A program made the translations under genes and the position numbers. A model generated the notes under the pieces. It saw only the letters and a list, made by a program, of their open reading frames with translations. It was not told where the DNA came from and ran no database searches. DNA of 64,000 bases from Planctomycetaceae bacterium (GTDB lineage Bacteria; Planctomycetota; Planctomycetia; Planctomycetales; Planctomycetaceae), in NCBI GenBank assembly GCA_041398785.1, contig JAWKUA010000008.1, positions 230,068-294,067 on the forward strand. Reading direction: 5' to 3'. This document shows, piece by piece, positions 1-7,981 of this stretch (position 1 is the first letter of the stretch; each line of letters opens with the position of its first letter).

Positions 1-420
1 GTTCACAGCCTTGTCAGAACTGGTGAAAATGACTCGTTCGACATCGTGCGTCAGCGCCGCCTGAATCACGTTCTTTACACCGATGACGTTTGTCTGCACA
101 GCATCGAACGGTGACTTTTCGCAGAGAATGACATGCTTCAGAGCCGCAAGATGCAGGACGACGTCGACGTCTTCGAAAAGAGATGTCATCCGGTCAATAT
201 CGCGCAGGTCTCCGACGTTGCAGGACACTGTTGTGTCATCAAAACCCAGTTCTGCGACTGCCTGTTCCAGCTCCTGTTCCAGAAAGAAGATCTCTGATTC
301 ATTCGAATCGATGGTTCGAATCTCGCCGGGCTGTTGAGCGACAATGTGGCGGACAATGCGTCGCCCTACCGTACCGCAGGCACCAGTTACACAAACAGTC
401 TTGCCGGTCAGAAAAGCCAT
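1..420 (-). CDS. CapD/FlaA1-like nucleotide-sugar epimerase/dehydratase (5' part only)
   Basis: The first 140 codons of a short-chain dehydrogenase of the polysaccharide-biosynthesis (CapD/FlaA1/PglF, Polysacc_synt_2) family. The gene runs off the left edge, so the C-terminal part is not visible. The NAD(P)-binding loop TGACGTVG is at residues 12-19. LHLAALKHV (89-97) followed by CEKSPFDAVQTNVIG (100-114) is the family signature, and FTSSDKAVN (132-140) contains the active-site Lys region. Such enzymes convert UDP-GlcNAc-type sugars for surface glycans in the cytoplasm. It is the last visible gene of a minus-strand run with two sulfotransferases and a glycosyltransferase, 39 bases after the sulfotransferase stop. 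Family is sure; the exact substrate is not known. Confidence 0.9.
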   Translation of the reverse strand, partial: MAFLTGKTVCVTGACGTVGRRIVRHIVAQQPGEIRTIDSNESEIFFLEQELEQAVAELGFDDTTVSCNVGDLRDIDRMTSLFEDVDVVLHLAALKHVILCEKSPFDAVQTNVIGVKNVIQAALTHDVERVIFTSSDKAVN

Positions 421-459
421 ATCCGAAATCCTCACATGGGGATGAAATACAACAGGGAC

Positions 460-1104
460 TCACGCAACGCGAACGCCTGCCGGAGTGACGGAGTCGATCG
501 CTGGCGTTGCCGAGCGATTCCGGTACAGCGACGGGTCTACTACGGTGGCCATTGCAGGAATATTCAGTCTGCCGTTCAGCAGACGATTCACGGAACATAG
601 CGGCACGTCTGATCCACTGAGGACGTCGCGATAATGCACTTCTACGGATTCAATGTGCGCTGCCGCACGAAGCCAGTGCCGAAATGCAGCAATCTCCTGA
701 TCGAAGAGCTGAGCCATCCGGTCGTCAGTGACTGCGGACGTTTCCTGAAGGTTGTCCAGCATTTTCCGTTGCGACGCCAGGATTTCTCGAACGTTTCGTC
801 GCATCAGGATCACGCGGTAGTTTCGTCCGACGGGCAGATCATAGACGAGTCGATAGACCATCTTGACGGCATACCCGGAGGCACCGTCGAGCCAGGACGC
901 ATCGGTTCCTGTTTGCTTTACTTTTTCAAATTCGTAGTAGCCATTGGGATTGTCGGAGTCCGAGTTCCGGACGGAATCACAGAGCACAGGCACGCCACCG
1001 GCCTCCAGCATTTTCATCATCATTGAGGTTCCGGAACGCGGGAGCCCTGTGACAATAATCACCGGCTCACACCTCGGGTCGGAAGCTGCAGTATTCTCTG
1101 ACAT
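460..1104 (-). CDS. Sulfotransferase family protein (short, 214 aa)
   Basis: A PAPS-type sulfotransferase, transferring sulfate from PAPS to an acceptor, probably a surface glycan given the neighbours. TGLPRSGTSMM (19-29) is the 5'-phosphosulfate-binding P-loop and RRNVREILASQ (102-112) fits the 3'-phosphate-binding motif with its conserved Arg and Ser. No signal peptide or membrane helix is seen, so it should act in the cytoplasm. It lies between a thioredoxin (21 bases upstream) and the CapD-like gene, all on one strand, suggesting one transcript. At 214 residues it is at the short end of the family. The acceptor cannot be told from sequence. Confidence 0.88.
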   Translation of the reverse strand: MSENTAASDPRCEPVIIVTGLPRSGTSMMMKMLEAGGVPVLCDSVRNSDSDNPNGYYEFEKVKQTGTDASWLDGASGYAVKMVYRLVYDLPVGRNYRVILMRRNVREILASQRKMLDNLQETSAVTDDRMAQLFDQEIAAFRHWLRAAAHIESVEVHYRDVLSGSDVPLCSVNRLLNGRLNIPAMATVVDPSLYRNRSATPAIDSVTPAGVRVA

Positions 1105-1125
1105 GATCGTGCGCCGTTTCCGCTG

Positions 1126-1455
1126 TCATGCTGCGGTGGAGGATTCTTCGCCGGCGCTGATCAGCGCACGCAGTTGATTCTGAGTCTGAGCGCCTGTCGC
1201 CTGTGCGACTGGAAGACCGTCTTTGAAGGTGATGAAGGTTGGTACGCCTGAGATGCCGTATTGGGCGGCGGTGCCGGGATTCTGGTCGATATTCAGGCAG
1301 AAGACGTCAGCCCTGTCAGCATATTCCTGCTTCAGACGTTCAACCATCGGCTGCATCATTTTGCAGGGAGGGCACCAGGACGCCCAGAAGTCCACCAGCA
1401 CCGGCCGCGGGGATTTCAGCACGTCGTTTTCGAATGAAGCATCTCGTGTTTGCAT
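1126..1455 (-). CDS. Thioredoxin
   Basis: A single-domain thioredoxin of 109 residues. The redox motif is WCPPCK (27-32), a variant of the usual WCGPCK, and the cis-proline loop GVPT follows in SGVPTFITF. No export signal is visible, so it is cytoplasmic. Its position between an SqdB-like sugar enzyme and a sulfotransferase is suggestive: thioredoxins reduce PAPS/APS reductases, but no such reductase is seen here, so the link to sulfur metabolism is inference. The CPPC active site is typical of Trx-like proteins with altered redox potential. It may simply be a housekeeping thioredoxin carried in this transcript. Confidence 0.93.
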   Translation of the reverse strand: MQTRDASFENDVLKSPRPVLVDFWASWCPPCKMMQPMVERLKQEYADRADVFCLNIDQNPGTAAQYGISGVPTFITFKDGLPVAQATGAQTQNQLRALISAGEESSTAA

Positions 1456-1598
1456 GGAAGCGATGTCCTATTCCCTCGCATTGCCCCGGGACGCTATGTC
1501 CCGCAGACTTCATTGGTCTTGTGTCCGGCTGTGTGAATGACGGGATGCAGAGCCGCTGTGCGTTGCCTGTCAGGCCTGGGTCCGCCGATGAGAGTTGT

Positions 1599-3080
1599 CT
1601 ATGCGGCGGGCCGCCAGGTCTCCAGGACCTGCAACTCGTCCTCGTCTCCTGACCATCTGGTCTTTGGAAACAACGTGTCTCGCTGTTCTTCGATGCGCTG
1701 ACGAGCTTCGGGAACTGTAAGCACCTGGAAAAGGCGGCGAACTTCGTCTTCGAAACCGGACTCCGATCGAAAGCCGAAGTTGTCTTCCAGCTTTTCGTGA
1801 ATTACTTCATAAGGGTGTTCTTCAGCTTCAACGCGGGGATTTTCAATCCGTTGAACGGAGGTGTCCAGGTCGAACTCGCGACCAATCCGGGCCACGGTCT
1901 GCGCGATTTCACGCACTGAGAGCACGTCGGTCACCTGATTCACCACGTCGTACTGACCCGGTTCCGGCGGAGCGGCAATCAGGCGCGTGATGCACTGCAT
2001 CGCGTCTCGAAGTGTGATGTAGCCGCGTCTCTGGTTGCCGCTGCCATAGATTGTCAGCGGCATGCCAATCACGGCCTGAGCGACAAATCGGTTGACGACG
2101 GTCCCCCACCATTCGTCAATGTCGAATCTTGTATTCAGGTCACTGTGAGCCGCCAGCTCTTCAGAATAGTTGCCGTAGATCACTCCCTGCATCACGTCGT
2201 AACTTCTCAGCCACCAGTATTTGCAGGCTTCATAGACACTGAATGTGCCCTGCACCTTGCTGACGTGATAGAAGCTGACCGGGTCGCGGGGCGTTAGTTC
2301 TCCGCCCAGGCTCCATTCCTGGCCCCGGTACTGCAGGACTGCGTCTCCGGGAAAGAGTCCTTCAAAAAGCGGGCGTCCCGTCAGCGGGCTGCCATATTCA
2401 CCCATCGTGCCGAGCTTGATGATAGACGCATCCGGTGCGTGATCCCGGACTCCGAAAAGCAGCCCAAGCGTACCAACAACGTTGTTCTGAATTGTCTCAA
2501 CAGCTTTGTCGACGCTGGCCATGCTGTAGGGAGCGCTAGGGATTTCCGCAAACTGAACGATCGATTCGGGCTGAACGTCGCGGATATACGCGAAAAGCGT
2601 GTCGCGGTCCATCAGATCGATCTCGCGAAAATCGATATCGACACCCAGATGCTCGTTCGCTGCGGCGACCCGGTCTTGCATGGACAGAATCGGCAGGACC
2701 GACTGGGCACCGCGTTCGGCGACCAGCCTGCGCCGCAGCATGTTGTCGATGCCGTAAACCTTGCAGCCCAGTTTCGCCAGCTTGAGTGCCAACGGCCAGC
2801 CGAGGTAGCCGTCCATTCCCAGAATCATCACCTTCATGCCGTCCAGCAGATAGCCGCAGTCGGTTTGCTGCCATTCGGTGCAACTTTCGAACGTGATCGA
2901 CATGGGGTCGAAGTAGCCAATCTCCGGACGGCGTTTGCATTCGACGACAAGCTGTCCCTGGGCCGCTTTACGAAATGCGGCCTGCCCGCATGCCCGGAAG
3001 TCGACGTGGCCCTTGAACTCCACCGCCGGACAGCTCCAGCAGGTGTGGTTGGCATTGTGGCAGCTATTGGTCCTGGTCAT
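1599..3080 (-). CDS. SqdB-like NAD-dependent nucleotide-sugar epimerase/dehydratase with Cys-rich N-terminal extension
   Basis: An extended SDR resembling UDP-sulfoquinovose synthase (SqdB), which makes UDP-sulfoquinovose from UDP-glucose and sulfite. The core starts at Met82 with the NAD loop GMDGYLG (88-94). SqdB-like signatures are APYSM (183-187), KLGTMGEYG (222-230) and the catalytic Y271-x3-K275 in FYHVSK. The 81 residues before the core hold seven Cys and several His (Cys7, 14, 17, 31, 48, 67, 75). Their codons favour G/C in the third position like the core, so the long start at 3080 is plausible, with no clear ribosome-binding site for either start; the alternative is 2837. The family is secure. 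Whether the product is truly sulfoquinovose is uncertain, although neighbouring sulfotransferases fit a sulfated-sugar theme. Confidence 0.85.
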   Translation of the reverse strand: MTRTNSCHNANHTCWSCPAVEFKGHVDFRACGQAAFRKAAQGQLVVECKRRPEIGYFDPMSITFESCTEWQQTDCGYLLDGMKVMILGMDGYLGWPLALKLAKLGCKVYGIDNMLRRRLVAERGAQSVLPILSMQDRVAAANEHLGVDIDFREIDLMDRDTLFAYIRDVQPESIVQFAEIPSAPYSMASVDKAVETIQNNVVGTLGLLFGVRDHAPDASIIKLGTMGEYGSPLTGRPLFEGLFPGDAVLQYRGQEWSLGGELTPRDPVSFYHVSKVQGTFSVYEACKYWWLRSYDVMQGVIYGNYSEELAAHSDLNTRFDIDEWWGTVVNRFVAQAVIGMPLTIYGSGNQRRGYITLRDAMQCITRLIAAPPEPGQYDVVNQVTDVLSVREIAQTVARIGREFDLDTSVQRIENPRVEAEEHPYEVIHEKLEDNFGFRSESGFEDEVRRLFQVLTVPEARQRIEEQRDTLFPKTRWSGDEDELQVLETWRPAA

Positions 3081-3173
3081 TTACGAATCCGTTCGCAAAA
3101 ATCTCGCGGCATGGCTGTGTGCCGACTCGAGTGTAATTCCGCCGGTCTCCCCGACGAGCTGCCCGGAAGTAAG

Positions 3174-4481
3174 CTATGCCGCCGCCGACAGCGTCAGTTG
3201 GTGTGGTTTCACAACACTCAGGACGTCTTCCACCCGCATGTCATCTGGTATGCGGTCGCTGTATTCGCCGCGGTAGAAGAATGTGGATTCCTCGTACGTA
3301 TGTTTGCCATTGATCAACGTCGGTTCGATGAGATCGGTGAGATTCATGCGCCCCGACAGGGCCACATTTTCCGCTGGCATCACAATCAGATCCGGGGCGC
3401 GGTGAGCGAATGCGCCGCTGTAGATTTCGGAGCCTCGAAGCACCCGGTCGGCAATTGGCCGACCGTCAACACGGGTTTCCAGCAGGAATCGTGACACGTC
3501 TGCAATCAGCTCGTTTGTCTGGTCGTCATTGACTCCGCCCTGCGGATAGCGCCCATTGCGATGCAGGTAGATTCGTCCCGGATCCATAGCGAAGGCTCGT
3601 GTCTCCGGCGTCATGTCGATGTATGACGGTCGATCAGACTTTCGCAGCGATAGAAAGCCGGCCTGAGCCAGCAGGCAGTTCAGATTGACACTTATCCGCT
3701 GACGCGCGAATCCATGGTCGGAGACGGCGGCCAGAGTAGTCGTGTCAGGCAGACGCTCAATGATCCGACCGATTTCATGGTCTACCTCGTGATAGTAGTC
3801 CAGGAACATCTGATGATACGGCGAAGTCCGATCTTCAAAATCTTCCCACAGGTAGTGGTTCAGTCGATCTGTACCGGTCAGCACGAACATCATGTTCCGC
3901 CATGCTTCCCGGTCCCATTGCTCGTGCAGAACCCGGCAGCGGGTTTTCATGCACGACCGCAGCCCGTCGACAAACTTTTCTTTGCTGCGTTCGATCAATG
4001 ACATGTCCGCATCGACCGAGTACCCGATTTCATTCAGGTGCAAGAATTCGCTCCCCGGGAAAACCGCCTTCTGAAGATCCAGCGCGACGAAACCGGAAAT
4101 CAGCATTCCCGGCATCTGCTGTGCCGGATAGGTTTGGGGCACATTGATGATCAGTGACGGGCCGGCAGAATCGTCCTGCCAGAATGGCTTTGCCTTGAAT
4201 GTCCGCGATGAGGTGAAGCCGAGCGTGTAGGTGCCGTCAATGAGATCTGTGAAGCCGTAGATATTATGTCCGCCGGAGTTCATGCCGGTAACGATCGATG
4301 CCCATGCCGCCGAAGAAACCTCCGGCAGAGCAGACTTCATTGGTACCAGAGTACCCGATGACAGAAGTGCACGGCTATTGGGCATGACGTCGGCGTCAGC
4401 GAACTGTTGCCACATCCAGCGGGGCAAACCGTCGATTCCCAATAGAAACAGATCTGGCATTGATTGATCACTTTGTTGCAA
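3174..4481 (-). CDS. Alkaline-phosphatase-superfamily phosphodiesterase/phosphohydrolase
   Basis: A 435-residue member of the type I phosphodiesterase/nucleotide pyrophosphatase branch of the AlkP superfamily. Metal-binding LGIDGLP is at 14-20, with the first Asp at D17. The nucleophile region is ALPEVSSAAWASIVTG (51-66), with Ser56/57 replacing the usual Thr or Ser. GTDRLNHYLW (203-212) and SDHGF (254-258) supply further metal ligands. No signal peptide is seen. It belongs to the predicted phosphohydrolase/phosphomutase group often found in glycan clusters. It lies 93 bases upstream of the SqdB-like gene on the same strand. The substrate is unknown; a sugar- or lipid-linked phosphate or sulfate ester would suit the context. 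Confidence 0.85.
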   Translation of the reverse strand: MQQSDQSMPDLFLLGIDGLPRWMWQQFADADVMPNSRALLSSGTLVPMKSALPEVSSAAWASIVTGMNSGGHNIYGFTDLIDGTYTLGFTSSRTFKAKPFWQDDSAGPSLIINVPQTYPAQQMPGMLISGFVALDLQKAVFPGSEFLHLNEIGYSVDADMSLIERSKEKFVDGLRSCMKTRCRVLHEQWDREAWRNMMFVLTGTDRLNHYLWEDFEDRTSPYHQMFLDYYHEVDHEIGRIIERLPDTTTLAAVSDHGFARQRISVNLNCLLAQAGFLSLRKSDRPSYIDMTPETRAFAMDPGRIYLHRNGRYPQGGVNDDQTNELIADVSRFLLETRVDGRPIADRVLRGSEIYSGAFAHRAPDLIVMPAENVALSGRMNLTDLIEPTLINGKHTYEESTFFYRGEYSDRIPDDMRVEDVLSVVKPHQLTLSAAA

Positions 4482-4524
4482 ACAGAACTATCGGCAGCAG
4501 ATTCCCGGACCGCAGCGAGATCGA

Positions 4525-5091
4525 TCAAATGTATCCGAGTTGCCGCAGACGTTCTTCAACGGCTTCACGGTCTTCTTCATCCATGAAGTCGTCTGAACTG
4601 CACTCGGCCGAGCGATCAATCAGTAGGCACGCCGCCCCGGATCGTTCAAGCTGCGAAGACAAATCGAGAATTCCGGCGTCAGCGGCATCGGTGACGACCA
4701 CGAATCGTCGGTGTCCGTTGTCGCGAGCCAATTGCAGTAACTCAGTTGGCTGGCAATGATTTCTGTCGATGGGCTCAACGGTTGGCGATGCGACGAGCAC
4801 GTCGCCGGAGCGCGCAACGGAAGCACAGTCGGCGGGCAGGCGAAATTGAAGACTCGACAGGTTCAGGACCAGGTCACCGGAGCGAAGTTCTCGGCTGATG
4901 TCCTCTGTCAGAGAGTAGTCTCGTAGCGACATTGCTTCACCATCCGTGGTTACGAAGCATTCGAGCGGAACTGCAAAACACGGCCGTTCGACTTGATTCG
5001 AAGCAGCCGGTTCGCACTGGTTCCGGAATCTAGTGGCAATCGAAAAACGCCGCAACAGCGATCTCTGCTGCAGAAAGCACTGGTTCAGCAC
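4525..5091 (-). CDS. Unrecognised protein of the glycan cluster; 5' end probably frameshifted
   Basis: No family is recognised. The C-terminal 135 residues (from the Met codon at 4932, preceded by GGTGAAG) look like a normal protein and end with an acidic helix, EEDREAVEERLRQLGYI. Protein-like sequence continues upstream of 5091 in this frame (RDWRFVLNQCF). A second protein-like stretch in another frame, about 5102-5269 (VYPELRTLRF... to ...SPMLDELTAAGNRPA, then stop), joins it if one G is removed from the GCGG near 5124. The likely original gene is therefore about 4525-5269, starting near a GTG. It sits between the AlkP-type gene and the GT2 gene, which has its own one-base shift. This is either a decaying gene or a sequencing error. 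Confidence 0.55.
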   Translation of the reverse strand: MLNQCFLQQRSLLRRFSIATRFRNQCEPAASNQVERPCFAVPLECFVTTDGEAMSLRDYSLTEDISRELRSGDLVLNLSSLQFRLPADCASVARSGDVLVASPTVEPIDRNHCQPTELLQLARDNGHRRFVVVTDAADAGILDLSSQLERSGAACLLIDRSAECSSDDFMDEEDREAVEERLRQLGYI

Positions 5092-5314
5092 GAATCGCCA
5101 GTCACGCCGGACGATTTCCAGCCGCCGTCAATTCATCGAGCATCGGCGAGGCCGTCAGCAGTTCGATCACAGTGCTGGCGTCGTCGTAGCGCCAAGGCTC
5201 TACCGGCGTCGTAGCATCGCAATTTGACCGAACAGCCGAAAAACGCAGAGTCCGCAGTTCAGGGTACACGGCACCAATGTTGTTTGCGTCGTGTGATCCT
5301 GCTTCTATCGGAGG

Positions 5315-6468
5315 TCACACGTTGCGATACGAGAGCACTTTTCGGCCGCGAACGGCGCGAAGAATTCCCAGCAGGAACGCGGTATTCGCGATCAAAAAGC
5401 TGAACGCCATTCCGGTGCCCGGGAGTTTTCGATTCAAGAGACCAAGCAAACCCAGGCTGAAAAGCATCGTGAATGGGGCCGAGGCCAGCAGGCTGGCGGG
5501 TCCGGGGTTCAACATCAGCAGTCCTGCGGACGAAGCGGTTCCCGTCAACAAAAAGACGGGAGACAGCCAGCGCAGCAACTTATGTGACCATAGAGCGAAC
5601 GCGTACCGGGGATGCTTCAACGGATTCAACAGACCCGGTCGTGACCACGTTCCCTGCCAGTTTCGCAGCGTCATTCGAGTGCGAGAACGAAACGTGATTC
5701 CGGCATCCTGCTCGAAGGTCTCGAATGCTCTGGCGTTCTCCGCATGGACAATGCGATATCCCTGAGTCACCACGTCCAATGGAACAATGCAGTCTTCGCC
5801 AATCGCAGGGTCCATCGGACGCATGAGACCGCGACGAATGGCGAAGGCAGCGCCGGCGACGACCGCCAGACAGCCCAGATGCGATTCGAGAGTCCGGAGC
5901 TTCAGTTCATACGACCAGTAGAATCCCTGAGAACGAACATTCACGTCTCCCGGTTTCTCGCCGAACAACAGATATCCGGCTGTTGCTCCGACGGTCTCGT
6001 CAGCGAATGCACCCGCAATTTCAATCAGAAAGTCGCTGTCGAACTCCGTGCCGGCGTCGGTGAATACGATCAGATCGGAATTAATCTGCTGGATCGCGGC
6101 GTTTTGAGTCGCCGTCTTTCCCTGCCCTGTCCCTGGAACAAAGTGACTCCGCGATCACTGAACGACTTCACCAGCTCGTCGGTGCAATCCGTGGAACCGT
6201 CCGACGCCACAAGGATCGCCAACCGATCGTTCGGATAGCGGCACCTCAACAGGTTCTCGATTCGTGCGACGACTTTTTCCTGCTCGTTGTGAACCGTCAA
6301 CAGCACCGTCATGGAAGGCAGCCCGCTGTCGCTCGCGGATGCCGTCGGTAGCAGTGGCGAAGGTCTCGAGCCTCGGCGAGTGAGGACGGCGATCTGCAGG
6401 AACCGACCATACCCGTCGTAAATCCAGAACAGCGCGAAGCTGGAAACCAGCCAAAGCAGCCAGATCAT
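5315..6468 (-). pseudogene. GT2 family glycosyltransferase split by a one-base frameshift
   Basis: A membrane-anchored GT-A glycosyltransferase. It starts at ATG 6468, with GGGAG seven bases upstream. An N-terminal helix (MIWLLWLVSSFALFWIYDG) leads to MTVLLTVHNEQEKV and the nucleotide-binding ASDGSTD motif. Near 6117-6122 the frame breaks: adding one G to the GGG run restores GQGRGKTATQNAA, the usual GT2 motif. The rest (INSDLIVFTDAGTEFD, then IGEDCIVPLDVVTQGYR) reads on in the second frame to the stop at 5315. The C-terminus has several hydrophobic helices. The enzyme would transfer sugar at the inner membrane for the same polysaccharide as its neighbours. All other motifs are intact, so an assembly error or very recent loss is more likely than an old pseudogene. 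Confidence 0.85.
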
Positions 6469-6608
6469 TCCTGATCTCCCGATTGAGGCGGTCCCGCGGG
6501 ACGGCGTGCTGCCGCGGATTCTGACCCGTCGAAGGGACCGGATCACCGTTGTTTCGTTATCAGCCCGCATCCGGGGTCCGCGTTTTCGTGCTGGTGGCAG
6601 ATGTCTGG

Positions 6609-7583
6609 TCAGGCTGCCGCTGCTGCTGGTGAATCAGCCGTTGTCCAGCCTTCCGGGATTTCGACCTGTAGTTCGGTTTGCAGGCGTTGCAGGTCGCGTG
6701 AAATCGTTGTGAGTTGTTCGGCGGAAAAGACCTGTGCGGCAGTCACTTCCGAGCGACCTCGGTCGACCATGATCCAGTTCATCACACGTTCGCGCAGTGT
6801 TGTCCTGCGGTAAACGGCGTTCACTATTGCTCGCGTTGGCGGGAAGGCGCGAGCAGCCCCGGAGGCCTTCTGCAGCAATCGAGCGACTGTTACCGACCGG
6901 TAATTTGTCGTGCGATTGATTCGTTCGGTCAGGCAGGTCGGCGTGAATTCGGGATCGGCACCGACGAAGTCGTACAGGCGTCGGATCAGAGACAGCGGGG
7001 CGGCTGCGACGTCGTCGAAAAAGAAAATCCCGATCTGGTTTCTCGGGAAGTGCTGAAAGAACGGAGTCAGCGCTTCGGCGTAGCAACTCCGCCGAATGTA
7101 TTTGTCGTCCTGCTGAACGAGTCGGATCAGTTGTTCTGCCGTCACATCCGCGACGCCGCCGTAGGCATTCTGAGCGTCGTGCATCACGTGCGAGAGTGCT
7201 CGGTCGAACGGATCTCGCAGCATCACCAGCAAACGCGTGTCCGGATACTGATCCGCGATCCGGGCGGCGGCCTGCGTGCAGTCCATGTAGTGCGGCGAAA
7301 TCTCGCCGTGAAGCGGCGAAAAAGGTGTCAGGAACCAATAGCCCGAGCGGCCCTCCGGGTGCTGCGCATTATTGGTTCCTGACACCTTTTTCGCGTCCGG
7401 ATTGCGGAAGTGGCTGCGATACCAGGACGGGCCGCGGTGGAAGTTGTCGTTGAAGTAGTTCAGCTCCTTGGGCTGGCTCATCGCGATCTGCGGGTGAGCG
7501 TTCAGCATCGACCAGGCCCACGTCGTGGCGCTTTTCTCGGCTCCAATGCCGATGAATTCAGGGCTCCAGGATTCGAGGTTCAT
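6609..7583 (-). CDS. Sulfotransferase (heparan N-sulfotransferase-like) with an inserted palindromic repeat
   Basis: A 324-residue sulfotransferase of the type seen in heparan sulfate N-sulfotransferases. The PAPS-binding loop is GIGAEKSATTW (12-22), and LRDPFDRALSH is the 3'-phosphate motif. About residues 64-88 (KKVSGTN...YWFLTPF) are encoded by a perfect inverted repeat at 7317-7393 that also occurs elsewhere in the window. It keeps the frame open and lies between the two binding motifs, where a variable loop is expected. The gene is the first of the minus-strand glycan cluster and probably sulfates the same polymer as the short sulfotransferase at 460-1104. The Ala-rich C-terminus is not conserved. 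Whether the enzyme still folds with the insert is unknown. Confidence 0.88.
   Translation of the reverse strand: MNLESWSPEFIGIGAEKSATTWAWSMLNAHPQIAMSQPKELNYFNDNFHRGPSWYRSHFRNPDAKKVSGTNNAQHPEGRSGYWFLTPFSPLHGEISPHYMDCTQAAARIADQYPDTRLLVMLRDPFDRALSHVMHDAQNAYGGVADVTAEQLIRLVQQDDKYIRRSCYAEALTPFFQHFPRNQIGIFFFDDVAAAPLSLIRRLYDFVGADPEFTPTCLTERINRTTNYRSVTVARLLQKASGAARAFPPTRAIVNAVYRRTTLRERVMNWIMVDRGRSEVTAAQVFSAEQLTTISRDLQRLQTELQVEIPEGWTTADSPAAAAA
7317..7393. repeat. Palindromic element, family A, copy 1 (inside sulfotransferase)
   Basis: Two 24-base arms, 7317-7340 and 7370-7393, are perfect reverse complements. The core of the left arm is AAAGGTGTCAGGAACCAATA. The GC-rich spacer is 29 bases (7341-7369). 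It is read through in frame by the sulfotransferase gene. A second copy of the arm is at 9176-9197. Confidence 0.9.
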
Positions 7584-7981
7584 GGCGGCTTCCGTGCCGG
7601 ATCGACCTGTGCGAAATCTTCCACGCGGGGCGGCGAGGCTTCTTCCGCGGAGTCCTCACGAAGCGTGCCACGGCGTGTGGCGATGATAGCTGAAGTCGAA
7701 AACCGCCTCAGCGCCGGTTTTCGCGGAAGCCGCTGGCGGGGGGAGGCTGCGAAGCTGCGGGATTCTGTATGACTTGCGCAGTTCGGCGGATTCTGCCGAT
7801 TGCGACATGTCACGGCCTGAGCCCAGCCGGTGATTGCCGGTTGGCGACGGTGGAGGTGCTCCGTAGAATCGGCGTCTTGATCGAGAACACAAATCGCGGT
7901 GAATCGGTTGTCCGGTGCCTTGATCCGGCCGCAGCCGTCCCGCTTCGGATGTACAGAGTGGTCGGGTTTGGTTCGAATTCC

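Noticed and set aside
3174..4481. Sulfatase call for the AlkP-type gene
   Set aside because: The CxPSR sulfatase signature is absent; the nucleophile region has Ser, as in phosphodiesterases.
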